Source: Bauldia sp. (GTDB lineage Bacteria; Pseudomonadota; Alphaproteobacteria; Rhizobiales; Kaistiaceae). Taken from it: DNA of 64,000 nt. Of the stretch, positions 19,300-27,697 are shown piece by piece (position 1 is the first letter of the stretch; each line of letters opens with the position of its first letter). The notes under the pieces were generated by a model. It worked only from the letters and a program-made list of their open reading frames with translations, was not told where the DNA came from and made no database searches. The position numbers were made by a program, and so were the translations under genes. The stretch lies in NCBI GenBank assembly GCA_020849325.1, contig JADLGL010000066.1, positions 104,646 to 168,645 of the forward strand, in the 5' to 3' direction.

Positions 19300-20550
19300 T
19301 CAGCGGTTCCGGGGCTGCGGGATCGGCTGGTAGAAGCCCATCGTCTCGAGCGCGGCGGGATTGGGGCGGAGCGGGATGGCGCCGGGCTCGAAGCCGTTGG
19401 CGGCGAGGATCGCGGCCGCGAGCTCGAGGTAGCGCGCGTCGGCGAGCGTCCCCGGAGCGCTCGGCGGCATCGTCCTCAGCGCGTCGAGAAGATCGGACAT
19501 GGTCCGCGTGAACCAGCGTTCGGCGAATGCGGGGCCGGCGAGGCCCGACGCCGCGCCGCCACGCATGTCGGCGCCGTGGCACGAGGCGCAGCCGAGGGTG
19601 ACGTACTGGTCGGCGCCAACGTCGGCCTGGACGGCGAGGAAGACGGCCGGGTTGAGGCCGGGGAGCTGGACGCCGACGATCCGCGGCACGTCCGGCGTTT
19701 CGGCGGGGGCCGGAACGAGCGTCGCGAGCCAGGCGATGACGTTCGCCCGCGTGGCGGGATCGTCGAAGCCGCCGAAGCCCATGCGCGTTCCGGGAATCTC
19801 AGCGCCGGGCGCGGCGAGGAAGGCGTCGAGGCGCTCCGGCGTCCAGGTGGCGCCCGTGGCTGCGAGGGCCCGGAAGGCCGGCGAATAGGCGAAGGCCGGA
19901 TCGCGGCCGACCGGCGCGCCGACGATGCCGAAGAGGTTCGGTCCGATGCCGGCACCGCCGCCCTGATCGACGGTGTGACAGATCTCGCACTGCATCAGGT
20001 AGATCGCGCCGTCGGCCGGGTTCGCCACCGCGAGGCGCTCCTCGATCGTGGGTGCCTGCGCGACGACCACGGGCGCCTCGGCGGCCGGGACCGGGACAGT
20101 CGGGGCCGGCGCCGTGGCGGCTGCTGGGGTGGCAGCGGCTGGCGCCGGATTGGTGAAGGGCGGCTGCTGCAGCCAGAGGAGCTCCTGGGTCGTCGGCGGG
20201 ACGATCGCAGGGGCTTCCGGCGCGGCGGGCGCGGCCGCGACGGCCGGCTCCGCCGCGGGGGGCGGAGTGGCGATCGGTGCCGCGGCGGGTTCGGCGGTCG
20301 GTTCTACTGGCGGCGCCGCGATCATGGCGGCAGGGGTTTCCGGAGCGGTCGGCGTCACGGCAACGGCCGCCACCTCGACCACCGGGGCACCCTCTGCCGG
20401 CGGGGCAGCGACGACGGGCGGCGCGGTCTCCGCCACCGGCGTCGGAGCGGGTGTGGCGGGAGGGTCGACCGGATCACTGGAATCGCCGCAGGCGGCGAGC
20501 GTCAGCGCGGCCAGAACGGCGCCCGCAAGCGCCAGACGACGTCCGATCAT
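19300..20550 (-). CDS. Di-heme c-type cytochrome lipoprotein
   Basis: A 416-residue exported protein. The lipobox LTLAAC (Cys about 21) is of the same type as in the two following genes. A very long Pro/Ala/Val-rich tether occupies about residues 25-165. Two class I cytochrome c domains follow, with heme-binding CEICH (about 187-191) and CASCH (about 320-324). Likely axial Met residues are in GTRMGFGGF and LRTMPPSAPG. It should sit on the periplasmic face of a membrane and carry electrons. Its partners are not indicated by neighbouring genes. Confidence 0.82.
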   Translation of the reverse strand: MIGRRLALAGAVLAALTLAACGDSSDPVDPPATPAPTPVAETAPPVVAAPPAEGAPVVEVAAVAVTPTAPETPAAMIAAPPVEPTAEPAAAPIATPPPAAEPAVAAAPAAPEAPAIVPPTTQELLWLQQPPFTNPAPAAATPAAATAPAPTVPVPAAEAPVVVAQAPTIEERLAVANPADGAIYLMQCEICHTVDQGGGAGIGPNLFGIVGAPVGRDPAFAYSPAFRALAATGATWTPERLDAFLAAPGAEIPGTRMGFGGFDDPATRANVIAWLATLVPAPAETPDVPRIVGVQLPGLNPAVFLAVQADVGADQYVTLGCASCHGADMRGGAASGLAGPAFAERWFTRTMSDLLDALRTMPPSAPGTLADARYLELAAAILAANGFEPGAIPLRPNPAALETMGFYQPIPQPRNR

Positions 20551-20655
20551 CCCGTTTCCTCGCGGGCCGTTCGCGCTCCCCTCGGGCGCCGGCCTCTTGC
20601 GATCACCTTGGCACGCGGCAACGTCCGGCGGAAGCGCGGTCGGGGCGCCGATCGG

Positions 20656-21342
20656 TCAGGTGCGGCAGATGGCGGCGAAGGCGGGTTCGAAGGTGGCGCG
20701 AAGCGCGGCATCGACGTCGACCATCGTGGCTTCGACGCCGAGGGCACGGAGGCTCGTCACGCCGTGCTCGCGAATGCCGCACGGGACGATGCCGGCATAG
20801 TGGGAGAGGTCCGGGTGGACGTTCAGCGCCACGCCGTGGAGCGTCACCCAGCGCCGCACGCGCACGCCGACGGCGGCGATCTTTGCCTCACCGGCCGGTG
20901 TCTCGACCCAGACGCCGATGCGGCCGTCCCGCCGGCCGGCCGCGATGCCGAAGGTTGCGACCGTCGCGATCATCCACGCCTCCAGCGCGCAGACGAAATC
21001 GCGGACGTCGTGGCCGCGGCGGCGGAGGTCCATCATCACATAGGCGATGCGCTGGCCGGGGCCGTGCCAGGTGTACTGGCCGCCGCGGCCGGAGCGGAAC
21101 ACGGGCAGGCCATGCGGATCGAGGAGGTCTTCGTCCCGCGCGCTCGTGCCCGCGGTGTAAAGGGGCGGGTGCTCGACCAGCCAGATGCGCTCCGGCGCCG
21201 TGCCGTCGGCGATCGCCGCGACGCTCCGCTCCATCTCCGAAACGGCGTCGGGGTAGGGCAGGAGGCCCGGCTCCGTCCGCCATTCGGTCGCGCCGGGGAG
21301 TGGCGAAGCCGCTTCGAGCTGGGACGGCGGGGTGGCGCGCAT
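20656..21342 (-). CDS. lipB: LipB, octanoyl-[acyl-carrier-protein]:protein octanoyltransferase
   Basis: A 228-residue cytoplasmic enzyme that moves octanoyl groups from acyl carrier protein to the lipoyl domains of 2-oxoacid dehydrogenases. The active-site elements are intact: [12 protein letters not shown] (about residues 87-98), the catalytic Lys in AKIAAVGVR (about 154-162), LHGVALNV, and the catalytic Cys in GIVPCGI (about 183-189). Length is normal. No lipA is adjacent. Confidence 0.96.
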   Translation of the reverse strand: MRATPPSQLEAASPLPGATEWRTEPGLLPYPDAVSEMERSVAAIADGTAPERIWLVEHPPLYTAGTSARDEDLLDPHGLPVFRSGRGGQYTWHGPGQRIAYVMMDLRRRGHDVRDFVCALEAWMIATVATFGIAAGRRDGRIGVWVETPAGEAKIAAVGVRVRRWVTLHGVALNVHPDLSHYAGIVPCGIREHGVTSLRALGVEATMVDVDAALRATFEPAFAAICRT

Positions 21343-21495
21343 GGCAAGACGAAATCCGGGGCCGGACGGCGCGGCATTCGATCGCGGCGACGCCGCCGTT
21401 TTGCCGCCGCCCCGCCTTGTACGCCCGGAATCGATTTGTTACACCCCTCGCGCCGAGCGGGGCGGGTTCGCTCCCCACGGCAATCCAGAGTGAAC

Positions 21496-21580
21496 GCGGT
21501 TGTGGCGGAACTGGTAGACGCGCAGCGTTGAGGTCGCTGTGGGGCAACCCGTGGAAGTTCGAGTCTTCTCAACCGCACCA
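21496..21580 (+). tRNA. tRNA-Leu (anticodon GAG)
   Basis: An 85-nt class II tRNA. The acceptor stem GCGGTTG pairs with CAACCGC, followed by discriminator A and an encoded CCA (21578-21580). The anticodon stem CAGCG/CGCTG encloses loop TTGAGGT, giving GAG. A long variable arm fits leucine. A weak promoter match (TTGTAC at 21417, 17-bp spacer, TACACC at 21440) lies upstream, and a strong intrinsic terminator follows at 21655. Confidence 0.97.
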
Positions 21581-21654
21581 CTTTGGGGACCGACCGGCAA
21601 GGGCATCGCCGCCCGCGCCAGCTTCGACCGGCGGCTCGACCGCCCCCTATGACG

Positions 21655-21680
21655 CACCGGCCACTGGCCGGTGTTTTCTT
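21655..21680 (+). terminator. Intrinsic terminator after tRNA-Leu(GAG)
   Basis: An 8-bp perfect G/C-rich stem (21655-21662 with 21666-21673) has a 3-base loop and is followed by TTTTCTT. It separates the tRNA transcript from mgtE, whose ATG lies 27 bases further on. Confidence 0.85.
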
Positions 21681-21706
21681 TTCACGCGTGCGAGCGCGAG
21701 GGTGTC

Positions 21707-23122
21707 ATGGCCGAAGATCCGGGCGCACCGGCTGCCGCTCCGCCTCCCGACGACGATCGTCCGATCCGGGACGAGGACGGCCATCTCAGCGCCGATTTCG
21801 TCGACGCCGTCCACGCCGCGGTGGAAGCGGGCGACCGGCCGCGCGTCGTCGCCCTCGCCGGCGACCTCCACGCCGCCGACACCGCCGCCCTCCTCGAGGC
21901 GCTGCCGGCCGAACTCCGCTCCGATTTCGCAAAGCTCCTCGGCGACGACTTCGACTTCGCCGCGCTCACCGAGGTCGATGAGAGCGTTCGCGTCCAGCTC
22001 GTCGAAGACCTGCCGGCCGACACGGTCGCCGAGGGCGTCGCCGAGCTCGATTCCGACGACGCGGTCTACATCCTCGAGGACCTCGACGACGACGACCGCG
22101 AGAAGATTCTCGCCGAAATGCCGGTCGTCGACCGGATCGCGCTCAAGCGCAGCCTCGATTACCCCGAGGAGTCCGCCGGCCGGCGCATGCGGAGCGAGTT
22201 CATCGCGGTCCCGCAGTTCTGGAACGTCGGCCAGACGATCGACCACCTCCGCGAAGCGCACGAACTGCCGGACGACTTCAACGAGGTGTTCGTCGTCGAT
22301 CCGGCGTTCAAGCTCCTCGGCACGGTGCCGCTGAGCCAGCTCCTCCGCTCGCAGCGGCTCCGGCCGATGGTCGAGCTGATGACGGAGACCCGGCACGTCG
22401 TGCACGCGACGGAGAACCAGGAGGAAGCCGCGCGGCGGTTCGAGCGCTACAACCTCATCTCGGCGCCGGTGCTCGACGAGGAGGACCGGCTCGTCGGCGT
22501 TCTGACGATCGACGACGTGGTCGACGTCATCCAGGAGGAGGTCGACGAGGACATCAAGCGCCTCGCCGGCGTGGGCGACGAGGATCTGTCCGATACCGTC
22601 CTCACCTCGTCACGCTCGCGGCTGCCCTGGCTCGTGGTCAACAGCTTCACCGCGATCCTCGCCGCTTCGGTGATCGGCCTCTTCGACGGGACGATCGCGC
22701 AGATGGTGGCGCTCGCGGCGCTGATGCCGATCGTGGCGTCGATGGGCGGGAATACGGGCACGCAGGCGATGACCGTCACGGTTCGCGCCATCGCCACGCG
22801 CGAGCTCGGGCGGCGCAACACGTGGCGCATCATCCGCCGCGAGGCGGCCGTGGGGTTCCTCAATGGCCTCGTCGTTGCGGCGCTCGTCGGCGCCGCTGCG
22901 GGCTGGTGGTTCGCGGACATCGATCTCGGCGTCGTCATCGCCGTCGCGCTCGTCGTCAACATGCTCGTCGCCGGCCTTGCCGGCGTGCTCGTGCCGCTCA
23001 CCCTCAACCGCTTCAAGGTCGACCCCGCGGTCGCCTCGGCCGTGTTCGTCACGACCGTCACCGACATCATCGGCTTCTCGGCATTCCTCGGCCTCGCCAC
23101 CTGGTGGTTCGGGCTGCTTTAG
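21707..23122 (+). CDS. mgtE: MgtE, magnesium transporter
   Basis: A 471-residue inner-membrane Mg2+ channel. It has the N-terminal helical gating domain (about residues 40-140), two CBS domains (about 145-265, with FVVDPAFKLLGTVPLSQLL and LVGVLTIDDVVDVI) and then five membrane helices. The pore signature is MPIVASMGGNTGTQA at about 342-356. Acidic clusters in the cytosolic domains match the family's Mg2+-sensing role. The start is ATG 21707 (MAEDPG). It is followed 11 bases later by a Gfo/Idh/MocA oxidoreductase. Confidence 0.95.
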   Translation: MAEDPGAPAAAPPPDDDRPIRDEDGHLSADFVDAVHAAVEAGDRPRVVALAGDLHAADTAALLEALPAELRSDFAKLLGDDFDFAALTEVDESVRVQLVEDLPADTVAEGVAELDSDDAVYILEDLDDDDREKILAEMPVVDRIALKRSLDYPEESAGRRMRSEFIAVPQFWNVGQTIDHLREAHELPDDFNEVFVVDPAFKLLGTVPLSQLLRSQRLRPMVELMTETRHVVHATENQEEAARRFERYNLISAPVLDEEDRLVGVLTIDDVVDVIQEEVDEDIKRLAGVGDEDLSDTVLTSSRSRLPWLVVNSFTAILAASVIGLFDGTIAQMVALAALMPIVASMGGNTGTQAMTVTVRAIATRELGRRNTWRIIRREAAVGFLNGLVVAALVGAAAGWWFADIDLGVVIAVALVVNMLVAGLAGVLVPLTLNRFKVDPAVASAVFVTTVTDIIGFSAFLGLATWWFGLL

Positions 23123-23133
23123 GAGATTCTTCC

Positions 23134-24051
23134 ATGGCGGATCCCATCCGCGCCGGCGTCGTCGGCCTCGGCTATTTCGGCTCGTTCCACGCGAAGCACT
23201 ATGCGTCGCATCCCGAAGTCGCATTCGCCGGCATCGCCGATCCGAGCCCGGCGCGCGCCGATTTCATCCGCGCGACCTATGGTGACATCCATGTCGACGA
23301 CCCGGCGGCGCTGATCGGCCGGGTCGATGCGGTGTCGATCGCCGCGCCCACCGCGCTGCACCACGAGGTGGCGGCGGCGTTCATCGATGCCGGCGTGCAC
23401 GTGCTCGTCGAGAAGCCGCTGGCGGCGACCGCTGACGACGCCGCCGACCTGACCGCGCGGGCGGCGAAGGCGGGGGTCGTGCTTCAGGTCGGTCACATCG
23501 AGCGCTTCAACCCGGCCTACCGGGCGCTCCGCGGCGTGCTGCGAGAGCCGCTGCTTCTGGAACTCCGCCGCCACGCGCCCTGGACCGGCCGGGTCACCGA
23601 CGTCGATGTCGTCCTCGACCTGATGATCCACGACATCGACCTCGCACTGGATCTTGCCGGATCGGAGGTGGTCGAGGTCGAGGCGGCGGGGGTGACGATG
23701 ATGGGGCACGGGCTCGACGCCGTGAACGCGCGGCTCGTCTTCGCGAGCGGCGCGGTGGCGGAGCTGAGTGCGACGCGCGTTTCGGCGGCGCCGGTGCGGA
23801 CGATCGTGGCGCATGAGCGCGAGCGCGCCTTCGCCGCGGACCTCACCGCCCGCACGGTGGCGGCGTTTGCCGCGAAGGGCGCGGAGAAGTCCGCGGTCGA
23901 GGTGGTGACGGCGGATGCGCTCGGTCTCGAGATCCAGGCGTTCGTCGATGCGATCCGGGGGAAGACATCGGCCGGCGTTCCCGGCGCGGCGGCGACGGCG
24001 GCGCTCGCCGTGGCGGAAGCGATCAGGGCCAGAGGCCTGCCGGCACGCTGA
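23134..24051 (+). CDS. Gfo/Idh/MocA-family oxidoreductase
   Basis: A 305-residue NAD(P)-dependent dehydrogenase of the glucose-fructose oxidoreductase/inositol dehydrogenase family. The Rossmann motif is GVVGLGYFGSFHAKHY at about residues 8-23. The catalytic-region signature is HVLVEKPLA at about 89-97, with GHIERFNPAY after it. The metal/His region DLMIHDIDLALDL follows at about 167-179. GHIERFNP is frequent in members that act on UDP-sugar or related substrates. The Shine-Dalgarno AGGAG lies in the short gap after mgtE, so co-transcription is likely. Substrate unknown. Confidence 0.86.
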   Translation: MADPIRAGVVGLGYFGSFHAKHYASHPEVAFAGIADPSPARADFIRATYGDIHVDDPAALIGRVDAVSIAAPTALHHEVAAAFIDAGVHVLVEKPLAATADDAADLTARAAKAGVVLQVGHIERFNPAYRALRGVLREPLLLELRRHAPWTGRVTDVDVVLDLMIHDIDLALDLAGSEVVEVEAAGVTMMGHGLDAVNARLVFASGAVAELSATRVSAAPVRTIVAHERERAFAADLTARTVAAFAAKGAEKSAVEVVTADALGLEIQAFVDAIRGKTSAGVPGAAATAALAVAEAIRARGLPAR

Positions 24052-24207
24052 GCGACGAATCTGCTGGTGCGACTCGCGGATTGACGGTAATGTTTGCGCA
24101 CACGCCGCGACATGACGGCGAATAAAGGAAGGCGACGAGGCTACTTGGGAGAGTGCCTCATCGCCCTCAAGTTGGCAGAACAATGACCCGCAGAAGCAGG
24201 CCGGGGG

Positions 24208-24234
24208 AAAGCTGACTACCAAAGTCAGCTTTTG
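24208..24234 (+). terminator. Intrinsic terminator-like hairpin before the aldo/keto reductase gene
   Basis: A 10-bp stem (24208-24217 with 24223-24232) has a 5-base loop and a short T-run. It fits as the end of the mgtE-oxidoreductase transcript. It lies only 24 bases from the next ATG, so it could also be a leader attenuator for that gene. Confidence 0.65.
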
Positions 24235-24257
24235 CACTCTGCAGGGAAACGACCCGG

Positions 24258-25106
24258 ATGTCCAGCGGAAAACGCGAGACGTCACGGCCACAGGTCGGCT
24301 CGTCCCAAACCCCTGAACAATCGAGCGTTTCGGCCGGTGGCGCGCGTATTCCGGCGATCGGCTTCGGCACGTGGAAGCTCCGCGGCGACGCCTGTGCGGC
24401 CGCCGTCGCGGATGCCCTCGCGGCCGGATACCGGCACATCGATACCGCCGCGGTCTACGACAACGAGGAAGCGGTCGGGGAGGGCCTCAGGCGCTCCGGT
24501 GTCCCGCGCGAACGGGTGTTCGTCGTCACGAAGGTCTGGCCGGACAATATCGGCGAGGGCGCCCTGCAGCGCTCGGCCGAACAGAGCCTGCGTCGCCTCG
24601 GTCTCGCCGATGTCGACCTCCTCCTCATCCACTGGCCGAACCCGCGCATACCGCTCGCCGAGAGCATCGGCGCGCTCAACGATGCCCGGTCGCGCGGCCT
24701 GGCGCGGCACATCGGCGTCTCGAATTTCGGCGCGGCGCTGCTGCGCGACGCGTGCCGGCTGAGCGCGGCGCCGATCGTGGCCGACCAGTGCGAGTACCAT
24801 CCGCGGATCGACCAGAGCGAAACGCTCGCCGCGTGCCGCGAGGAGGGGGTGGCGTTCGTCTCCTACTCGCCCCTCGCGAAGCGCGGCGTGCTCGGCGACG
24901 CGGCCGTGGTGCGCGCTGCCGGGCGGCATGGCCGCACGCCGGCGCAGATCGTTCTCCGCTGGCACGTCCAGCAGGGCTGCGTCGCCATCCCGAAGAGCGC
25001 CGACCCCGGCCGCATCCGCGAGAACCTTTCGGTCTTCGACTTCGCGCTCGACGCGGACGAAATGGCGGCGATCAGCGCGCCTCCTGCGAAGTCGCAGCCG
25101 GGATAG
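24258..25106 (+). CDS. Aldo/keto reductase, 2,5-diketo-D-gluconate reductase type
   Basis: A 282-residue NADPH-dependent carbonyl reductase. The core starts at about residue 28 (RIPAIGFGTWKL) after an extended, poorly conserved N-terminus. The catalytic tetrad is in place: Asp and Tyr in IDTAAVYDNEEAVG, Lys in FVVTKVWPDNI and His in LLLIHWPNP. The NADPH-binding signature IPKSADPGRIREN is near the C-terminus. The physiological substrate is not indicated. Its 3' end overlaps the convergent DUF599 gene by 35 bases. Confidence 0.88.
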   Translation: MSSGKRETSRPQVGSSQTPEQSSVSAGGARIPAIGFGTWKLRGDACAAAVADALAAGYRHIDTAAVYDNEEAVGEGLRRSGVPRERVFVVTKVWPDNIGEGALQRSAEQSLRRLGLADVDLLLIHWPNPRIPLAESIGALNDARSRGLARHIGVSNFGAALLRDACRLSAAPIVADQCEYHPRIDQSETLAACREEGVAFVSYSPLAKRGVLGDAAVVRAAGRHGRTPAQIVLRWHVQQGCVAIPKSADPGRIRENLSVFDFALDADEMAAISAPPAKSQPG

Positions 25107-25806
25107 CCTCCTCGTTCGGTGCGATCCGCGCGGCGCGGGCGGGGAGCGACAGGAACTGGCGGTGGAGGAAGACCGCCAGCACGAACACCGAGCCGCCGAG
25201 GAGGACCAGAGGGCCGCCGAGCCAGCCGAGGAAGGCGATGGCGAAGAGGAACGCGCGCTGGCCGCGGTTGAAGTTCCGTCCGCCGAGCCGGAGGAAGACG
25301 ACGCACCTGTCGATCGCAAGTTCCGTCGCCGGGAGGCCGGCGTCGCGCGGCGGCGGCAGGGCGCCGACGAGGATCGAGGCGTAGTTGTAGAGCCGGTAGC
25401 TCCACGTGAACTTGAAGAACGCGTAGACGAAGATGATGAGGAGCCCCACGATCTTCATCTCGAAGAGTTCGCTCGATCCCGTGCTGACCGGGGTGATGTC
25501 CTCGATGACGGTGACGACCGTGTCGCGCGAGCCGAGCACCGCAAGGCATCCGCCGATGACGAGCGTCGAGGCCGAGGCGAAGAAGGCGGCGCCCTGCTGG
25601 AGTCCCCCGAGGATGTTGGTGTCGGAGATGCGGTTCTCGCGCGCCTGGACGAGCCGCACCCAGCGCAGCCTCTGCCGGTCCATCGCCGAGGAAAGGGTGC
25701 GCTTCGACAGCGGGCCGCGGTCGATGAGCAGTGAATAGCCGGCCCAGGCGAGGCAGAAGCCGATGACGCCGACGAGGTCGGCGAGCGGGATGGCTCCCAA
25801 TGTCAC
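25072..25806 (-). CDS. DUF599 family membrane protein
   Basis: A 244-residue membrane protein of the DUF599 family with four or five hydrophobic helices. Typical segments are RENRISDTNILGGLQQGAAFFAS (about residues 56-78, shown in part), FFKFTWSYRLYNYASILVGA and the GGRNFNRGQRAFLFAIAFLGW region. The start is placed at GTG 25806, just before the first membrane helix (LGAIPLADLVGVIGFCLAW). Function is unknown. It is convergent with, and overlaps, the aldo/keto reductase gene. Confidence 0.8.
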   Translation of the reverse strand: MTLGAIPLADLVGVIGFCLAWAGYSLLIDRGPLSKRTLSSAMDRQRLRWVRLVQARENRISDTNILGGLQQGAAFFASASTLVIGGCLAVLGSRDTVVTVIEDITPVSTGSSELFEMKIVGLLIIFVYAFFKFTWSYRLYNYASILVGALPPPRDAGLPATELAIDRCVVFLRLGGRNFNRGQRAFLFAIAFLGWLGGPLVLLGGSVFVLAVFLHRQFLSLPARAARIAPNEEAIPAATSQEAR

Positions 25807-25908
25807 GCGAATTCGCTCCGGATTGATCCGGGACGGAATCCTGCCAAACCGCGCTTGGCCTGACAATTCGCCGGCAGGAATGGGAGCCCGGCGAATCCCG
25901 GTTTTCCT

Positions 25909-25937
25909 TTGACCGGGTTTGGGGGCTTGGCTATAGG
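25909..25937 (+). promoter_or_regulatory. Sigma-70-type promoter for tRNA-Leu(UAG)
   Basis: The -35 box TTGACC (25909-25914) and -10 box TATAGG (25932-25937) are separated by 17 bases. The tRNA begins 43 bases after the -10 box. This is the best housekeeping promoter match in the window. Confidence 0.75.
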
Positions 25938-25979
25938 AGGCACGCTTTTTGGTCAGGTTCCGCTGGCCGCCGGATGCTT

Positions 25980-26064
25980 GCGGGCGTGGTGGAACTGGTA
26001 GACACGCTGGATTTAGGTTCCAGTGGCTCACGCCGTGGGGGTTCAAGTCCCTCCGCCCGCACCA
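25980..26064 (+). tRNA. tRNA-Leu (anticodon TAG)
   Basis: An 85-nt class II tRNA. The acceptor GCGGGCG pairs with CGCCCGC, with discriminator A and an encoded CCA at 26062-26064. The anticodon stem CTGGA/TCCAG encloses TTTAGGT, giving UAG (reads CUN codons). A long variable arm is present. It precedes tig by about 95 bases. Confidence 0.97.
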
Positions 26065-26159
26065 GTTTCTTCGGCGGCGGCGGCCCGGAACCGATGGCAC
26101 TGCCGAGAACAACGTTGAGGACGGCGCGGCCGTGATGGCCGGGCGAAGGGATGACGACG

Positions 26160-27524
26160 ATGCAGGTGACTGAAACCCTCTCCGAGGGCCTGAAGCGCGA
26201 GTTCAAGGTGGTCGTTCCGCGCGAGGAACTCGAAGTCCGCCTCAACGAGAAGCTCGAAGAGCTCAAGGGCACGACCCAGATCCGCGGCTTCCGGCCGGGC
26301 AAGGTTCCGATCGCCCATCTCCGTCGCCTCGCCGGCCGCCAGACGATGTCGCAGATCGTCAACGACGTCCTCAACGAGAAGACGACCGAAATCCTCCGCC
26401 AGCGCGACGAGCGCCCGGCGCTGCAGCCGAAGTTCACCCTCACCGAGGACGAGGCCGAGGCCAACAACATCCTCGACGCCAAGGCGGACCTCGAATACGG
26501 CCTCGCCTACGAGATTCTCCCGCGCATCACGCTCGGCGACTTCAAGACGATCTCGGTCGAGCGGCCGATCGTCGACGTCCCTGACTCGGAGATCGAGCGC
26601 CAGATGCTCGCGCTCGCCCGGAACGCGGCGACCTACTCGCCGAAGGACGGTCCGGCCGGCGACGGCGACCGCGTGACGATCGACTACGTCGGCAAGGTCG
26701 ACGGCAACCCGTTCGAGGGCGGCGCCGACTACGACGCCAACATCATTCTCGGCTCGCGCCAGTTCATCCCCGGCTTCGAGGAGCAGCTCCTCGGCGCCAC
26801 GGCCGGCGAGCAGCGCGTCCTCAACGTGACCTTCCCAGACGATTACGGCGCGCCGAACCTTGCCGGCAAGGCCGCGACCTTCGACGTGAACGTCAAGGAA
26901 GTCGCTGCCGCCGATTCCGTCACGATCGACGACGAACTCGCCAAGAAGCTCGGCGTCGACGACGTCGAGAAGATGCGCCAGGCGGTGAAGGCGCAGCTCA
27001 ACGCGCAGAACCAGGCGCCGGCCCGGCAGCGCGTGAAGCGCCAGCTCCTCGACCAGCTCGACACGCTCCACAAGTTCGACAGCCCGCCGTCGATGGTGGC
27101 GCAGGAATTCGATGCGGTCTGGCGCGAAGTCGTCGCCGATTTCGACCGCTCCGGCCGCACCTTCGATCAGGAAGGCACGACCGAGGCGAAGCTCCGCGAC
27201 TACTACCGCGGCATCGCCGACCGCAGGGTCCGCCTCGGCCTCGTGCTCGCCGAGATCGGCGAGCGCAACCGCATCGAGGTGACGGATCAGGAGCTGCAGC
27301 GCGCCCTCGCCAACGAGGTCCGCCGCAACCCCGGCAACGAGCAGCAGATCTACGACTTCTACGCCAACAATCCGGGCGCCATGAACCAGCTCCGCGCGCC
27401 GCTGTTCGAAGAGAAGGTGATCGACTTCCTCCTCGAGCTCGTGAACGTCACCGACAAGAACGTGACCCGCGAAGAGCTGATGGCGATGATCGCCGCCGAC
27501 GAGCCGACGATGCCGACCACCTGA
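26160..27524 (+). CDS. tig: Tig, trigger factor
   Basis: A 454-residue ribosome-associated chaperone and peptidyl-prolyl isomerase that meets nascent chains at the exit tunnel. The ribosome-binding signature GFRPGKVP is at about residues 43-50 in the N-terminal domain. The FKBP domain (about 155-245) has DRVTIDYVGKVDG and FIPGFEEQLLGA. The C-terminal helical chaperone domain follows. ATG 26160 (MQVTETL) is preferred over ATG 26151 because GAAGGG is correctly spaced to it and homologues start MQV. An intrinsic terminator follows. In many relatives tig lies near clpP-clpX-lon, as it does here. Confidence 0.97.
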   Translation: MQVTETLSEGLKREFKVVVPREELEVRLNEKLEELKGTTQIRGFRPGKVPIAHLRRLAGRQTMSQIVNDVLNEKTTEILRQRDERPALQPKFTLTEDEAEANNILDAKADLEYGLAYEILPRITLGDFKTISVERPIVDVPDSEIERQMLALARNAATYSPKDGPAGDGDRVTIDYVGKVDGNPFEGGADYDANIILGSRQFIPGFEEQLLGATAGEQRVLNVTFPDDYGAPNLAGKAATFDVNVKEVAAADSVTIDDELAKKLGVDDVEKMRQAVKAQLNAQNQAPARQRVKRQLLDQLDTLHKFDSPPSMVAQEFDAVWREVVADFDRSGRTFDQEGTTEAKLRDYYRGIADRRVRLGLVLAEIGERNRIEVTDQELQRALANEVRRNPGNEQQIYDFYANNPGAMNQLRAPLFEEKVIDFLLELVNVTDKNVTREELMAMIAADEPTMPTT

Positions 27525-27551
27525 TCGCCTCGCTCGCGATCCGGGATTTCG

Positions 27552-27574
27552 ACGGGGGCTTCGGCCCCCGTTTT
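27552..27574 (+). terminator. Intrinsic terminator of tig
   Basis: An 8-bp stem (27552-27559 with 27564-27571) with a TTCG tetraloop is followed by TTTTCGTTTT. Confidence 0.9.
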
Positions 27575-27614
27575 CGTTTTGCCGTGTGTTTCTCCGGCCT
27601 GCCTCAACAAGCAC

Positions 27615-27664
27615 CCCGTCGTTCCGGCTCTCCGCTTCGCGGCCCCGGAGCGACGGGCGTTTTT
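27615..27664. repeat. Palindromic intergenic repeat with terminator-like tail, copy 1
   Basis: A 13-bp stem (27615-27627 with 27645-27657, one G-T pair) encloses a second hairpin CCGC-TTC-GCGG and is followed by TTTTT. A diverged copy lies at 40119-40158 in front of nuoA. The core (GTCGTTCCGG ... GGCCCCGGA) resembles a family common between genes in Hyphomicrobiales. Here it sits between tig and the ligase gene. Confidence 0.75.
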
Positions 27665-27697
27665 GTCCTGGCTGGTCGCGACCGCTAAGGTCGCCGC

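Noticed and set aside
18535..21531. A 998-codon plus-strand frame across the lipoprotein and lipB region
   Set aside because: It lies antisense to four genes with clear signal peptides, heme motifs and the LipB active site, and shows only Gly/Arg/Ala-rich sequence.
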